Of a stretch of DNA of 64,000 bases, positions 30,061-38,218 are shown in pieces. Source of the stretch: Vibrio spartinae (GTDB lineage: Bacteria > Pseudomonadota > Gammaproteobacteria > Enterobacterales > Vibrionaceae); contig NZ_AP024907.1 in NCBI RefSeq assembly GCF_024347135.1, positions 1,355,001 to 1,419,000 on the forward strand. Direction: 5' to 3'. Under the pieces are notes generated by a model. The model was not told where the DNA came from. It made no database searches and saw only the letters and a list, made by a program, of their open reading frames with translations. Every line of letters starts with the position of its first letter. Position 1 is the stretch's first letter. Position numbers and translations under genes: made by a program.

Positions 30061-30873
30061 TTAACCTCCAAATAATCGTTGAAAAATGCCTTTCTTCTGC
30101 TCGGACAGAAAACGGAATTCCAGTTCACTGCCTGTCAGGCGCTCGACCGCGTCATGATAAGCCTGTCCGGCATCTGACTGATCATCAAAAATCACCGGCA
30201 CCCCTTTATTGGAAGCATTGAGCACCGCCTGACTTTCAGGAATGACACCCAGCAATTTAATGTGCAGAATCTCTTCAACATCTTCGACACTCAGCATTTC
30301 TCCCAGAGTCACTCGGGTGGGGTTGTAGCGGGTGAGTAAGAGGTGTTGTTTGATCGGTTCAAGACCTTGTTCGGCGCGACGTGATTTCGAATCGAGAATA
30401 CCAAGAATTCGGTCAGAGTCGCGCACGGAAGAGACTTCCGGGTTGGTGGTGATAATGGCTTCATCAGCGAAGTAAAGTGCCATGAGTGCGCCTTGTTCTA
30501 TCCCTGCCGGAGAGTCGCAGATAATAAAATCAAAGCCCATGCTGTCTAATTCATCAAACACGCGTCTGACACCATCATGCGTCAGCGCTTCTTTATCCCG
30601 GGTTTGAGAGGCAGGCAAAATAAAGAGATTGTCGGAGCGTTTATCTTTGATCAGCGCCTGATTGAGCGTTGCTTCGCCCTGAATGACATTCACGAAGTCA
30701 TACACCACCCGGCGCTCGCACCCCATAATGAGGTCTAGGTTGCGTAAGCCGATGTCGAAATCGATGACTGCGGTTTTCATACCTTTGATTGCCAAACCTG
30801 AGGCAATTGCTGCACTCGATGTCGTTTTCCCAACACCGCCTTTACCTGATGTAACAACAATAATGCGTGCCAT
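30061..30873 (-). CDS. minD: septum site-determining ATPase MinD
   Basis: MinD (270 residues) is a membrane-cycling ParA-type ATPase that recruits MinC to the poles. The deviant Walker A is GKGGVGKTT (lysines K11 and K16), switch I lies in DFDIGLRNLD and switch II in CDSPAGIE. The C-terminal amphipathic membrane-targeting helix is EQKKGIFQRLFGG. It is the middle gene of the operon. Confidence 0.98.
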   Translation of the reverse strand: MARIIVVTSGKGGVGKTTSSAAIASGLAIKGMKTAVIDFDIGLRNLDLIMGCERRVVYDFVNVIQGEATLNQALIKDKRSDNLFILPASQTRDKEALTHDGVRRVFDELDSMGFDFIICDSPAGIEQGALMALYFADEAIITTNPEVSSVRDSDRILGILDSKSRRAEQGLEPIKQHLLLTRYNPTRVTLGEMLSVEDVEEILHIKLLGVIPESQAVLNASNKGVPVIFDDQSDAGQAYHDAVERLTGSELEFRFLSEQKKGIFQRLFGG

Positions 30874-30915
30874 TTGTTTCCCTTAAATTTAACTTAAGTT
30901 TCCTTTGAGTAGGAT

Positions 30916-31578
30916 TTAAATAGTGATTGGCTCAATGTGGAGCGTGCCGTCATGATAACTGAGCATCGCTTTTGTCTGCCAGTGTTCACTCGAAATTTGA
31001 TCACTGAGCCAATAATTACCCGCGATAGAAATTAATTCAGCCTGTAAATCGTGACAAAATATTTTCGCTTGCTGTTGTCCGCTGGCTCCGGCAATGGCTC
31101 TGCCGCGTAAGCTACCGTAAATATGAATTGAACCATCGGCAATCACTTCTGCACCGGCGCTCACATGATTGAGAATGACTAAGTCAGAATTTTTCGCGTA
31201 GACCTGTTGGCCCGAACGAATCGGTGTGGTGATAGTCTTCGTCGGTGCGATGGCTGCGGGTGCCTGACTTGGGGACTTGCTGGCAGTGAGAACGGCCAAA
31301 CCGGCTTCAGATGCAAGATTTTGCGTGCGTTTATCCCGGGCACCGGTGACACCGACAGGCACCATGCCGGTCTCATGAATTCCGAGTTTCAACTGGTGAA
31401 AATCAAGTTCACCTTCAACTTGGGCAATGTTGAGCACAATGGGGGCAGCGGTGAAAAATGCCGGCGCCTGAGTCACTTTTTCTTTCAAAAACTCGACGGA
31501 CTTTGAGATTTCACTGTCCGCAATATGTAACACGGAGAGTGTAAAACTACTACCTTTAAGATCAGGTGTGATTGACAT
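30916..31578 (-). CDS. minC: septum site-determining protein MinC
   Basis: MinC is the FtsZ assembly inhibitor of the Min system. The open frame extends to 31671, but the family N-terminus [18 protein letters not shown] begins at ATG 31578, giving 220 residues. The N-terminal FtsZ-inhibiting domain (about 1-105) is joined by a Ala/Pro/Thr linker to the beta-helical C-terminal domain ([25 protein letters not shown]), which binds MinD. It is the first gene of minCDE. Confidence 0.96.
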   Translation of the reverse strand: MSITPDLKGSSFTLSVLHIADSEISKSVEFLKEKVTQAPAFFTAAPIVLNIAQVEGELDFHQLKLGIHETGMVPVGVTGARDKRTQNLASEAGLAVLTASKSPSQAPAAIAPTKTITTPIRSGQQVYAKNSDLVILNHVSAGAEVIADGSIHIYGSLRGRAIAGASGQQQAKIFCHDLQAELISIAGNYWLSDQISSEHWQTKAMLSYHDGTLHIEPITI

Positions 31579-31779
31579 AGGTAATTTGGGCCTCAACTCA
31601 TAAAACACTGTAGAAAGGGCATTGCCTGAAAGTAGGGCTGTCATGTTATAGTCACAGCTCAAACTCAGCAAGATATCTTACTTTTAATTGACGCTTTTAA
31701 CCTCAAAACTAGGTTAACTTTATGTGTTGGGATCGTAAGTCTTGACATACTGGTCGGGAAATATACAAAAGGCACACTA

Positions 31780-32061
31780 ATGCTTTGTTCTATTTATAAA
31801 AGTCCTAAAAAAGAAGGCACCTATTTATATGTTGAGAAAAAAGACGATTTCTCGCAAGTTCCGGAAACACTGTTACAGATGTTCGGACGACCGGTTTTAG
31901 TGATGACGATGAGTCTGGCAGGCAAGACGCTGGCAAGCGTTGATATTGAAAAAGTGCAAGTCGCGCTCAAAGATGACGGTTTTTTCTTACAGTTACCACC
32001 GCCACCGGAAAATTTATTAGAAAGCTATAAAGCAAGGAAAGCCGCTCGACAGCAGCAGTAG
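31780..32061 (+). CDS. ycgL: YcgL domain protein
   Basis: This is a 93-residue protein with the YcgL pattern: [19 protein letters not shown] at the start, [10 protein letters not shown] in the middle and [13 protein letters not shown] near the end. YcgL proteins are commonly divergent from minC. Biochemical function is not established. Confidence 0.94.
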   Translation: MLCSIYKSPKKEGTYLYVEKKDDFSQVPETLLQMFGRPVLVMTMSLAGKTLASVDIEKVQVALKDDGFFLQLPPPPENLLESYKARKAARQQQ

Positions 32062-32091
32062 CGAATACTTATCAGGATGAGAGGAGATAAA

Positions 32092-33099
32092 ATGAAAAAA
32101 TTATGGTCAGTTGGATTGGGATTGATTCTGAGTTGTCCCCTCTATGTCAATGCAGAAAGCATCGCCAATACACAGCGTTTCGAACAGTATGTCGATGACC
32201 TCAAACAACAAGCACAGCAGGAAGGGATTAGCCAAGCAACCATTCAAGCGGCTTTTGCAAACGTCACATACCGTCCCAGAGCGATTGTTGCCGATAACAA
32301 TCAACCGGAGAAAAAGCTCACCTTAGACGAATATATTCCTCGCGCGGTGCCGGACTGGAAAGTCGCGAAGGCGAAAAAACTCTATCAGGAACACTATGAT
32401 GAGCTGGTGAGAATCGGCAAACAGTATGGTGTGCAACCCCGATATATCGTTGCCCTGTGGGGCGTAGAGAGTAACTTTGGTTCACTCACCGGTGGATACA
32501 ACGTTGTCGATGCTTTGGCAACATTAGCCTATGACGGGCGTCGTGAACGTTTCTTCCGCAACGAAATGATGGCCGCCCTGAAAATCCTTGAACAGCGCCA
32601 TATCACACCACAGGCGATGAAAGGTTCATGGGCTGGGGCGATGGGGCAATGCCAGTTCATGCCGAGTTCTTTCCTTGCCTTTGCTGCCGATGGTAACGGT
32701 GATGGGAAAAAAGATATCTGGGGGACAAAAGCGGATGTGTTCGCATCAACGGCGAATTATCTGAGTCAGTCCGGTTGGAATGAACACATGATTTGGGGAC
32801 GTCAGGTACATTTACCGCGTGGATTCGATATGCGTCTGAGTGGCCGGGGTAAAGGTCAGGGGCAAATGCTTCATCAGTGGAGCGAGCTGGGCGTGACTCG
32901 TTATGATGGTAGCCCGCTGCCGAAACTGAAACAAGATATCGAAGCTTGGCTAATCGCGCCTGATGATGAACAGGGTCGCGTCTATCTGGTGTATAACAAC
33001 TATAACGTGCTGATGAAGTGGAACCGCTCTTATTATTTTGCGCTTGCGGTCAGCCACCTTGCCGATCGAATTATTATGAATGAACCGACCCGTAAATAA
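32092..33099 (+). CDS. lytic murein transglycosylase (MltB-like, GH103)
   Basis: This periplasmic enzyme cleaves the MurNAc-GlcNAc bond of peptidoglycan, forming 1,6-anhydro ends. I place the start at ATG 32092 (MKKLWSVGL), preceded by GAGGAGATAAA; the earlier frame from 32077 adds only four residues. The signal peptide ends near YVNA/ES. The catalytic glutamate is in ALWGVESNFGS (about residue 125), and GSWAGAMGQCQFMPSSF is the family signature. No lipobox is present, unlike E. coli MltB. A terminator follows. Confidence 0.93.
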   Translation: MKKLWSVGLGLILSCPLYVNAESIANTQRFEQYVDDLKQQAQQEGISQATIQAAFANVTYRPRAIVADNNQPEKKLTLDEYIPRAVPDWKVAKAKKLYQEHYDELVRIGKQYGVQPRYIVALWGVESNFGSLTGGYNVVDALATLAYDGRRERFFRNEMMAALKILEQRHITPQAMKGSWAGAMGQCQFMPSSFLAFAADGNGDGKKDIWGTKADVFASTANYLSQSGWNEHMIWGRQVHLPRGFDMRLSGRGKGQGQMLHQWSELGVTRYDGSPLPKLKQDIEAWLIAPDDEQGRVYLVYNNYNVLMKWNRSYYFALAVSHLADRIIMNEPTRK

Positions 33100-33148
33100 A
33101 AGGTTACCAGTAATGATTACCAGTAGCTAAAAGTTATCGGTCAAAGTA

Positions 33149-33177
33149 AAAAAAGGCGCCTTCACAGCGCCTTTTTT
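33149..33177. terminator. bidirectional terminator between transglycosylase gene and folD
   Basis: AAAAAAGGCGC and GCGCCTTTTTT form an 11-bp stem with A/T runs on both sides, placed between convergent genes, so it can stop transcription in both directions. Confidence 0.9.
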
Positions 33178-33242
33178 ACATCTGTCATACGCGTAAAATC
33201 AGCATCACCTATCATGATGATACTGGCGCGTTTCATGCCTGA

Positions 33243-34103
33243 TTAAGCATCGGTGTGGAACTGTTCACAAGCGAGCATGGTATTCTCAATCAGTGTTGCG
33301 ACGGTCATCGGCCCGACACCACCCGGAACCGGCGTGATATAGTTGGCCTTCTCCTTGGCAACGTGATACTCGACATCACCCACTAATTTGCCGTCATCCA
33401 TGCGATTGATACCCACATCAATCACCACGGCGCCTTTTTTGATCCACTCACCGGGAATAAAATGCGGTTTACCGACAGCGACGACCAGAATTTCTGCCTG
33501 ACGCACGAATTGTTCCAGATCTTTGGTAAAGCGGTGACATGTCGTGGTTGTACAACCAGCCAGTAGTAATTCGAGGGTCATCGGGCGACCGACAATATTA
33601 GATGCACCGACGACAACCGCATGTTTGCCGCGTGGGTCAATGTTGTAGCGTTCAAGCAGGGTCATGATCCCTTTTGGTGTACATGAACGGAGTGTCGGAA
33701 TTCGTTGTGCAAGACGGCCGACATTATAAGGGTGGAAACCATCGACATCTTTATCCGGCAGAATTCTTTCCAGAACCTGCGTTGCATCAAGACCGGCAGG
33801 AAGGGGAAGCTGCACCAAAATGCCATCAATACTCGGGTCTGCATTGAGCTGATCAACTAACTCAAGTAAGGCTTGTTGGGTGGTATTGGCGGGTAAATCG
33901 AACGATTTTGAAATAAAGCCGACTTCTTCACAAGCCCGACGTTTACTCCCGACATAGACATGGGAAGCTGGATCTTCCCCGACAAGAACCACGGCAAGTC
34001 CCGGTGCTCGAAGTCCGGCATCGGTTCTTGCTTTCACCCGTGCAGAAACTTCAGCACGAACGGTTTTGGAAATTAGGGTTCCATCAATATTTTGAGCAGT
34101 CAT
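33243..34103 (-). CDS. folD: methylene-THF dehydrogenase / methenyl-THF cyclohydrolase
   Basis: FolD is the bifunctional enzyme interconverting 5,10-methylene-THF and 10-formyl-THF. The 286-residue length is typical. Visible motifs are [13 protein letters not shown] (catalytic lysine), [24 protein letters not shown] (NADP binding) and [14 protein letters not shown]. The start ATG 34103 has AAGG upstream. With purU in the same window it belongs to one-carbon metabolism but is a separate transcription unit. Confidence 0.97.
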   Translation of the reverse strand: MTAQNIDGTLISKTVRAEVSARVKARTDAGLRAPGLAVVLVGEDPASHVYVGSKRRACEEVGFISKSFDLPANTTQQALLELVDQLNADPSIDGILVQLPLPAGLDATQVLERILPDKDVDGFHPYNVGRLAQRIPTLRSCTPKGIMTLLERYNIDPRGKHAVVVGASNIVGRPMTLELLLAGCTTTTCHRFTKDLEQFVRQAEILVVAVGKPHFIPGEWIKKGAVVIDVGINRMDDGKLVGDVEYHVAKEKANYITPVPGGVGPMTVATLIENTMLACEQFHTDA

Positions 34104-34274
34104 GGCTTACCTTCATGAATCGCGAAACAAAAGAATAGCAAAATTTTTGCGCGCATTGTCGCAGATATTTTGCAGAACATCTATAAGCAAACGTTTGCTT
34201 CTGGTCTGTTTTCTGAGTCTTTTCCCAAGCTGGTAATTTTTTAGCCATTTAAAACATTCAATTAGAGAAACTCA

Positions 34275-34302
34275 TTGATTTACTCAGATGAACTCGTATA
34301 AT
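34275..34302 (+). promoter_or_regulatory. sigma-70 promoter of the tRNA-Arg gene
   Basis: TTGATT (34275-34280) and TATAAT (34297-34302) are separated by 16 bases. The downstream CCCACCC stretch is a GC-rich discriminator, typical of stable RNA promoters under stringent control. Confidence 0.8.
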
Positions 34303-34315
34303 TCCCACCCGTAAC

Positions 34316-34392
34316 GCGCCCTTAGCTCAGTAGGATAGAGCACGTGCCTTCTAAGCATGTGGTCGCAGGTTCGAATCCTGCAGGGCGCGCCA
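34316..34392 (+). tRNA. tRNA-Arg (anticodon TCT)
   Basis: This is a complete 77-base cloverleaf with encoded CCA. The acceptor stem is GCGCCCT/AGGGCGC, the D arm GCTC...GAGC, the anticodon stem CGTGC/GCATG (one G-T pair) around loop CTTCTAA, and the T stem GCAGG/CCTGC around TTCGAAT. Anticodon TCT reads AGA/AGG arginine codons. Confidence 0.97.
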
Positions 34393-34402
34393 GTTATTTG
34401 AG

Positions 34403-34439
34403 AAGGCCCCGATGATACTCGTATCGTCGGGGCCTTTTT
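34403..34439 (+). terminator. terminator of tRNA-Arg
   Basis: AGGCCCCGATGATA pairs with TATCGTCGGGGCCT (one G-T wobble) around a CTCG loop, followed by five Ts. Confidence 0.93.
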
Positions 34440-34579
34440 CTTTGGCTGATTTTCTTTGGCCGGATCGTTGAAAACAAGTTTGCACACAGGGTAATGTAGT
34501 TCAAAGGACGTCAAGTGTTCAAACCAGTGATGCAGATGCTGTCGACGCGTATTTGCCGAATACAATGAGATCAACGGAA

Positions 34580-35050
34580 ATGATGACAATTCGAACCGCC
34601 GAAATAACAGATTTAAATGCGTTGTTGGTTTTAAGTGAGCAAATTGGGAGGCTACACTTTGAAAATGCACCGCTCACATTTAAACAACCTTCAGCCGCGG
34701 ATAAACCATTCTGGCTGAGTCTGTTAAATGATGAATCAACGCTTTTTTTGCTGGCAGAGTCAGAAAATCTGGTTGTCGGCTTTCTGACTGCGACCATCAC
34801 GATCAATGACACGATTCCATTTATCGTCAGTTGTCCGATCTGTCGGGTTGGAACCATCGTCGTTGATGAGGCACATCGTGCTGCCGGTATCGGTACACAA
34901 TTGATGGATGCTTGTGCACAGTGGGCAACATCACAAGGTGCCGCGCAAATCAGACTGGAGGTTATGGCCTTTAATCAATCTGCGCAGCAGTTTTATCAGC
35001 AACTCGGCTTTCAAGACCAATCGCATATCATGTGTCGTTATCTCGACTGA
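34580..35050 (+). CDS. GNAT family N-acetyltransferase
   Basis: This is a GCN5-related acetyltransferase of about 156 residues. The start is unsure between ATG 34553, 34580 and 34583; the conserved beginning TIRTAEITDLNALL favours the two adjacent ATGs, with CGGAA upstream. The acetyl-CoA loop is DEAHRAAGIGTQLM (R/Q-x-x-G-x-G/A type), and the C-terminal AFNQSAQQFYQQLGF is typical. The substrate is unknown. It is the first gene of the accessory stretch after tRNA-Arg. Confidence 0.88.
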   Translation: MMTIRTAEITDLNALLVLSEQIGRLHFENAPLTFKQPSAADKPFWLSLLNDESTLFLLAESENLVVGFLTATITINDTIPFIVSCPICRVGTIVVDEAHRAAGIGTQLMDACAQWATSQGAAQIRLEVMAFNQSAQQFYQQLGFQDQSHIMCRYLD

Positions 35051-35131
35051 CCCAATGCGAGAGCTCCCTCGGTTGCCGGACGTTACTCTCTAAGCGTGTT
35101 CGCTGAACACAAGGAAGACAGGAGATATATT

Positions 35132-35500
35132 TTGATTAGTCATATTGATCATATCGTTTTGACGGTTTCGGATATTGAACGGTCGGTCGCGTTCTATCAA
35201 CGTGTGTTACACATGGAAGAAGTCACGTTTGCCAATGGGCGCAAGGCCGTTAAATTTGGTTGTCAAAAAATCAATTTTCAAATCTTAGGCCAAGAAACGA
35301 GAAACGCAGCACAGGTTGGTTCTGGTGATTTATGTTTAATCTCGGACTGGCCTCTGGGTGATGTCGTCAACCACTTAGCCAGTGAAAATATTGAAATTGT
35401 AGAGGGGCCGGTAGAAAAATCAGGGGCGAGTGGACCGATTCAATCTGTTTATTTCTTGGACCCGGATTCAAACTTGATTGAGGTGAGTGTGTATGCGTGA
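35132..35500 (+). CDS. VOC superfamily protein (glyoxalase/dioxygenase fold)
   Basis: This 122-residue protein begins with the family pattern MISHIDHIVLTVSDIERSV if translation starts at TTG 35132, which has AGGAG about nine bases upstream. The longer frame from GTG 35096 adds twelve residues that do not look like the family. Metal ligands expected for VOC enzymes are visible as H in HIDHIVL and E in NLIEVSVY. The reaction is unknown. It follows the GNAT gene and may be co-transcribed. Confidence 0.88.
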   Translation: MISHIDHIVLTVSDIERSVAFYQRVLHMEEVTFANGRKAVKFGCQKINFQILGQETRNAAQVGSGDLCLISDWPLGDVVNHLASENIEIVEGPVEKSGASGPIQSVYFLDPDSNLIEVSVYA

Positions 35501-35572
35501 TTCCGGCTCCAAAATATGACGTACAGTCAGTTTTTCGGTTTCAGAGGTTCAAAGATATCGGTGTTCTGTGCG

Positions 35573-35606
35573 CCGGTTCCTCTTGCAAAGATGCAAGAGG
35601 AACCGG
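35573..35606. repeat. perfect 15-bp inverted repeat, 4-base loop
   Basis: CCGGTTCCTCTTGCA and TGCAAGAGGAACCGG are perfectly complementary around AAGA. It lies in the 196-bp gap between the VOC gene and the convergent AhpD-like gene. No T-tract follows on either strand, so it is not a standard terminator. Confidence 0.9.
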
Positions 35607-35696
35607 AACGTCCAGCTTGGTCGCCTTGGTCATTGCCTCTGAGCGTCTGGATGCTGGGGCGAATCATGTCAGGTTTATTTAAAGCTGGAACAATTT

Positions 35697-36038
35697 TTAT
35701 GGGTAAAACTCGTCCACGGCAGCGAGAGCTTGTGTTCCATAAATAACGGCAGGGCCACCTCCCATCAAAATAGCGACATTAATGGTCTCAACAAGCTCTT
35801 CTCTGTTGGCGCCTGCTTTTACCGCGGCTTCAACGTGGGAACCGATACAGCCATCACAGCGAACATTGATAGCAATAGCAACAGCAATCAGTTCTTTATA
35901 CTTGGTTTCCATTGCACCGGGCGCAAAAGCCGCTTTGTGAAGGCTTAAGAAAGCGTTAAGCGTATCAGGGCTCTCTTTTCTAAAAGCGGAACCCAATTTG
36001 CGCTGTTGCTGATTAATATCTGTATAATTTTTATTCAT
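35697..36038 (-). CDS. carboxymuconolactone decarboxylase / AhpD-like protein
   Basis: This is a 113-residue protein of the CMD/AhpD superfamily. It carries the redox motif CDGCIGSH (CxxC followed by a histidine) after KYKELIAVAIAINVR, as in peroxidase-linked AhpD proteins. Proteins of this type can act as thiol adaptors or peroxidases. It lies 12 bases or more downstream of the SLAC1/TehA-type channel gene on the same strand, and that pair is divergent from a peroxiredoxin gene, suggesting a shared role in peroxide or electrophile defence. Confidence 0.88.
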   Translation of the reverse strand: MNKNYTDINQQQRKLGSAFRKESPDTLNAFLSLHKAAFAPGAMETKYKELIAVAIAINVRCDGCIGSHVEAAVKAGANREELVETINVAILMGGGPAVIYGTQALAAVDEFYP

Positions 36039-36070
36039 AATTTTACCTCACTGATCTCTTTGAATTTTAT

Positions 36071-37051
36071 TTACTCAGGCTTGCATATTTCGCCGGCCTT
36101 TATTGCTTTGAGTGTATGAAACGAAAGCCACAGAATTAGCAGTGTCAAACATCCTATTAGTGCCATACCAATGTAGAAGCATGTTGATGACTGAGTTAAT
36201 TCTGCGTATCTGAATAGGGCGACGTTGAAGGCAGCTACCGGGAATGAAAACGCCCATGAAGAAAGATAAAACTCGCTTTTTCGAAATTGATTTATATTGA
36301 GCACGAGCAAAATAGCGGTGAATAGTGCAACAGAGATGAGTATTCTGGAAAAACCAGTCAATTCTGGTACCAGTGTACTATAGGAGGCAAACCCAATAGA
36401 TGGTGGCGCTAACAATATAAACAGCATAGGTTTAAAACGTGCTGGTAACGTTTCATGGAAAATCAAACGGTTGGTAATGATGGTTAATAGAACCATCCAG
36501 AAAACAATACCAACGCCGAAAAAGAACCAGCTTATCTCAATAAAGCCCAGCTTAGCGCCTGTAATCGGAGCAATGATGTTACCGACAACCGGGATAAACC
36601 AACTCGGGTTAGCGTGCTCTAGTCGGTAGTGATCGTGGTGTATCCAGCTATGCATAACCAATAAAGTTAACGATAACTGAACGATTGCTCCAATACCCCA
36701 TAAAAAACAGGAAAGTGATTCAAATCTGTGCCAAACGACGGAAAGAAGTAATAGGCTGATCGAGAAAGCGGCAAAGAAATTAATCTTGATTGGGTGTTTC
36801 GTTTCTGCAATGACCGCATTTGGAAACTGAATGAGTTTCATCAAATAAAGGCTACTTACAAGTATCATGACAATACTTGCTAAAGCACTACTCAATGTTG
36901 TCACCGCAGGAAAGGACATCCCCAGAGCCTTTTGCCATGCGATTGAAAACCCGCTTAGCCCCATCACGATAGAGAACATTGAAATAGGGAAATGTATTAA
37001 TCGGCTTTCTTTCTTCGCAGAGGATGGTTGGTTTATGGATAAGTCTTTCAT
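36071..37051 (-). CDS. SLAC1/TehA family anion channel or exporter
   Basis: This 326-residue integral membrane protein has about ten predicted TM helices, starting after the cytoplasmic segment ending in ESRLIHFPISMFSIVMGLSG. That start and the motif NPSWFIPVVGNIIAPITG are typical of the voltage-dependent anion channel (C4-dicarboxylate transporter/TehA) family. I place the start at ATG 37051, which has AAAGGG six bases upstream, rather than ATG 37066. The ion transported is unknown; TehA homologues are linked with tellurite or anion efflux. The region reads as AT-richer than the surrounding genes. Confidence 0.87.
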   Translation of the reverse strand: MKDLSINQPSSAKKESRLIHFPISMFSIVMGLSGFSIAWQKALGMSFPAVTTLSSALASIVMILVSSLYLMKLIQFPNAVIAETKHPIKINFFAAFSISLLLLSVVWHRFESLSCFLWGIGAIVQLSLTLLVMHSWIHHDHYRLEHANPSWFIPVVGNIIAPITGAKLGFIEISWFFFGVGIVFWMVLLTIITNRLIFHETLPARFKPMLFILLAPPSIGFASYSTLVPELTGFSRILISVALFTAILLVLNINQFRKSEFYLSSWAFSFPVAAFNVALFRYAELTQSSTCFYIGMALIGCLTLLILWLSFHTLKAIKAGEICKPE

Positions 37052-37439
37052 ATCAAACCCTTTCATTTGTCAGGTTGTCGCAACATCGCACCAACTCCAA
37101 ATTGTCATGAAGATCTATCCATTACACGAGTTAACACGCTTTATCGTGAGTCATTTTTTATGTGTGAGGTATGACCATTAGTTAAAGCTAATGTACTCTG
37201 ATCTGAATGACGTTTTAAGTAGTCAATATGCCAAAGTGTATTCCTAATACGACAAGTGGTTTTTAAACAAAGCAAACTGTTATAGAGTAATAGTATGTGG
37301 CATATGCTAATTAATTTACAAACGAACGGGTTGCAGAAAGGAGTGAATTCCTATGGGTTGTGATACAGGGTTAACCCCCATAAAAAGTAAAAAGACTGAG
37401 CAAAATGTTTCTGAAGAATTATCTAAGGAGAAATTAAGT
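37052..37439. promoter_or_regulatory. divergent regulatory region, TehA-type gene / peroxiredoxin gene
   Basis: These 388 bases are AT-rich and must hold the promoters of both transcription units. They contain an 18-bp operator-like dyad (listed separately) and a second, in-frame candidate start of the peroxiredoxin gene at 37353 with its own strong Shine-Dalgarno site. I see no regulator gene in the vicinity. Confidence 0.5.
37176..37193. promoter_or_regulatory. operator-like inverted repeat
   Basis: CATTAG and CTAATG form a perfect dyad with a 6-base spacer (TTAAAG), centred in the divergent intergenic region. The form and position would suit a dimeric regulator. It does not match the OxyR consensus. 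No cognate regulator is identifiable. Confidence 0.35.
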
Positions 37440-38054
37440 ATGAGTTCAACAATGGTACGTCGTGAAATGCCTGAATTTACAATGGACGCCTTTGATGCGA
37501 AGACTGGACATTTCACTTCGGTTTCTAATTCTGACTACACGGGGAAATGGGTCGTAGTCTGTTTTTATCCTGCTGATTTTACTTTTGTTTGCCCAACTGA
37601 AATTGCAGCGATGAATGCTAAATATGACGAATTTCAGGCGTTGAATACGGAGATTCTGGCTGTTTCCGTCGATTCAAAATTCTCTCACAAACGTTTTGTT
37701 GAAACCGAGCCATTACTAAAAGGATTAAAACTCACCATTGGTGCAGATTCAAACCAGGATGTCAGCAGAATGTTTGGCGTTTTGGTCGAAGAAGAAGGCG
37801 TGGCATTACGCGGGCGATTCCTGTTTAACCCTGATGGCATCTGTGTTGCTCAAGAAGTACAGGCAGATTCAGTGGGACGTAATGTGAATGAATTTTTACG
37901 TCAGGTTGAAGCGTGGCAACATGCAACAAAAACGGGAGAGGTTTGCCCTGCTGGATGGCGTCCCGGTAAAAAAACATTACCGGTAAACACAGACGCAGAA
38001 CAAATGGCCGGTCGTGTTGGCGACTATATTACGATTGAAGAAATTATGAGCTGA
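37440..38054 (+). CDS. 2-Cys peroxiredoxin (AhpC/TSA family)
   Basis: This peroxiredoxin reduces hydroperoxides. Counting from ATG 37440 it has 204 residues, with the peroxidatic cysteine C51 in FTFVCPTE and the resolving cysteine in EVCPAGW. That start has AAGGAG nine bases upstream and yields a normal N-terminus (MSSTMVRREMPEFTM). A second in-frame start at ATG 37353 also has AAAGGAG nine bases upstream and would add 29 polar residues beginning MGCDTG. No AhpF reductase gene is adjacent. The divergent AhpD-like gene could supply reducing equivalents; this is inference. Confidence 0.93.
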   Translation: MSSTMVRREMPEFTMDAFDAKTGHFTSVSNSDYTGKWVVVCFYPADFTFVCPTEIAAMNAKYDEFQALNTEILAVSVDSKFSHKRFVETEPLLKGLKLTIGADSNQDVSRMFGVLVEEEGVALRGRFLFNPDGICVAQEVQADSVGRNVNEFLRQVEAWQHATKTGEVCPAGWRPGKKTLPVNTDAEQMAGRVGDYITIEEIMS

Positions 38055-38082
38055 TGATTTCTCAATAATACGACCTAAATGA

Positions 38083-38106
38083 AAGCCGACGAATATTCGT
38101 CGGCTT
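38083..38106. terminator. hairpin downstream of the peroxiredoxin gene
   Basis: AAGCCGACGAA and TTCGTCGGCTT form a perfect 11-bp stem with a 2-base centre, 28 bases past the stop. The following tail (GAATATATC) is only weakly T-rich. Confidence 0.65.
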
Positions 38107-38218
38107 GAATATATCATCTCAAACAAAAAATCGGCCAGATGGATGAAGGGGAAGGTATCCACCGTTTACCGGCCTATTTTCCTATTGTTTGACAGAAAAC
38201 TTAGCCAGATTCAATGCA

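Noticed and set aside
34316..34392. Active genomic island at tRNA-Arg with att sites
   Set aside because: No integrase gene and no second copy of the tRNA 3' end were seen in the window.
37176..37193. OxyR operator upstream of the peroxiredoxin
   Set aside because: The dyad CATTAG-N6-CTAATG does not follow the spaced ATAG/CTAT pattern of OxyR sites.
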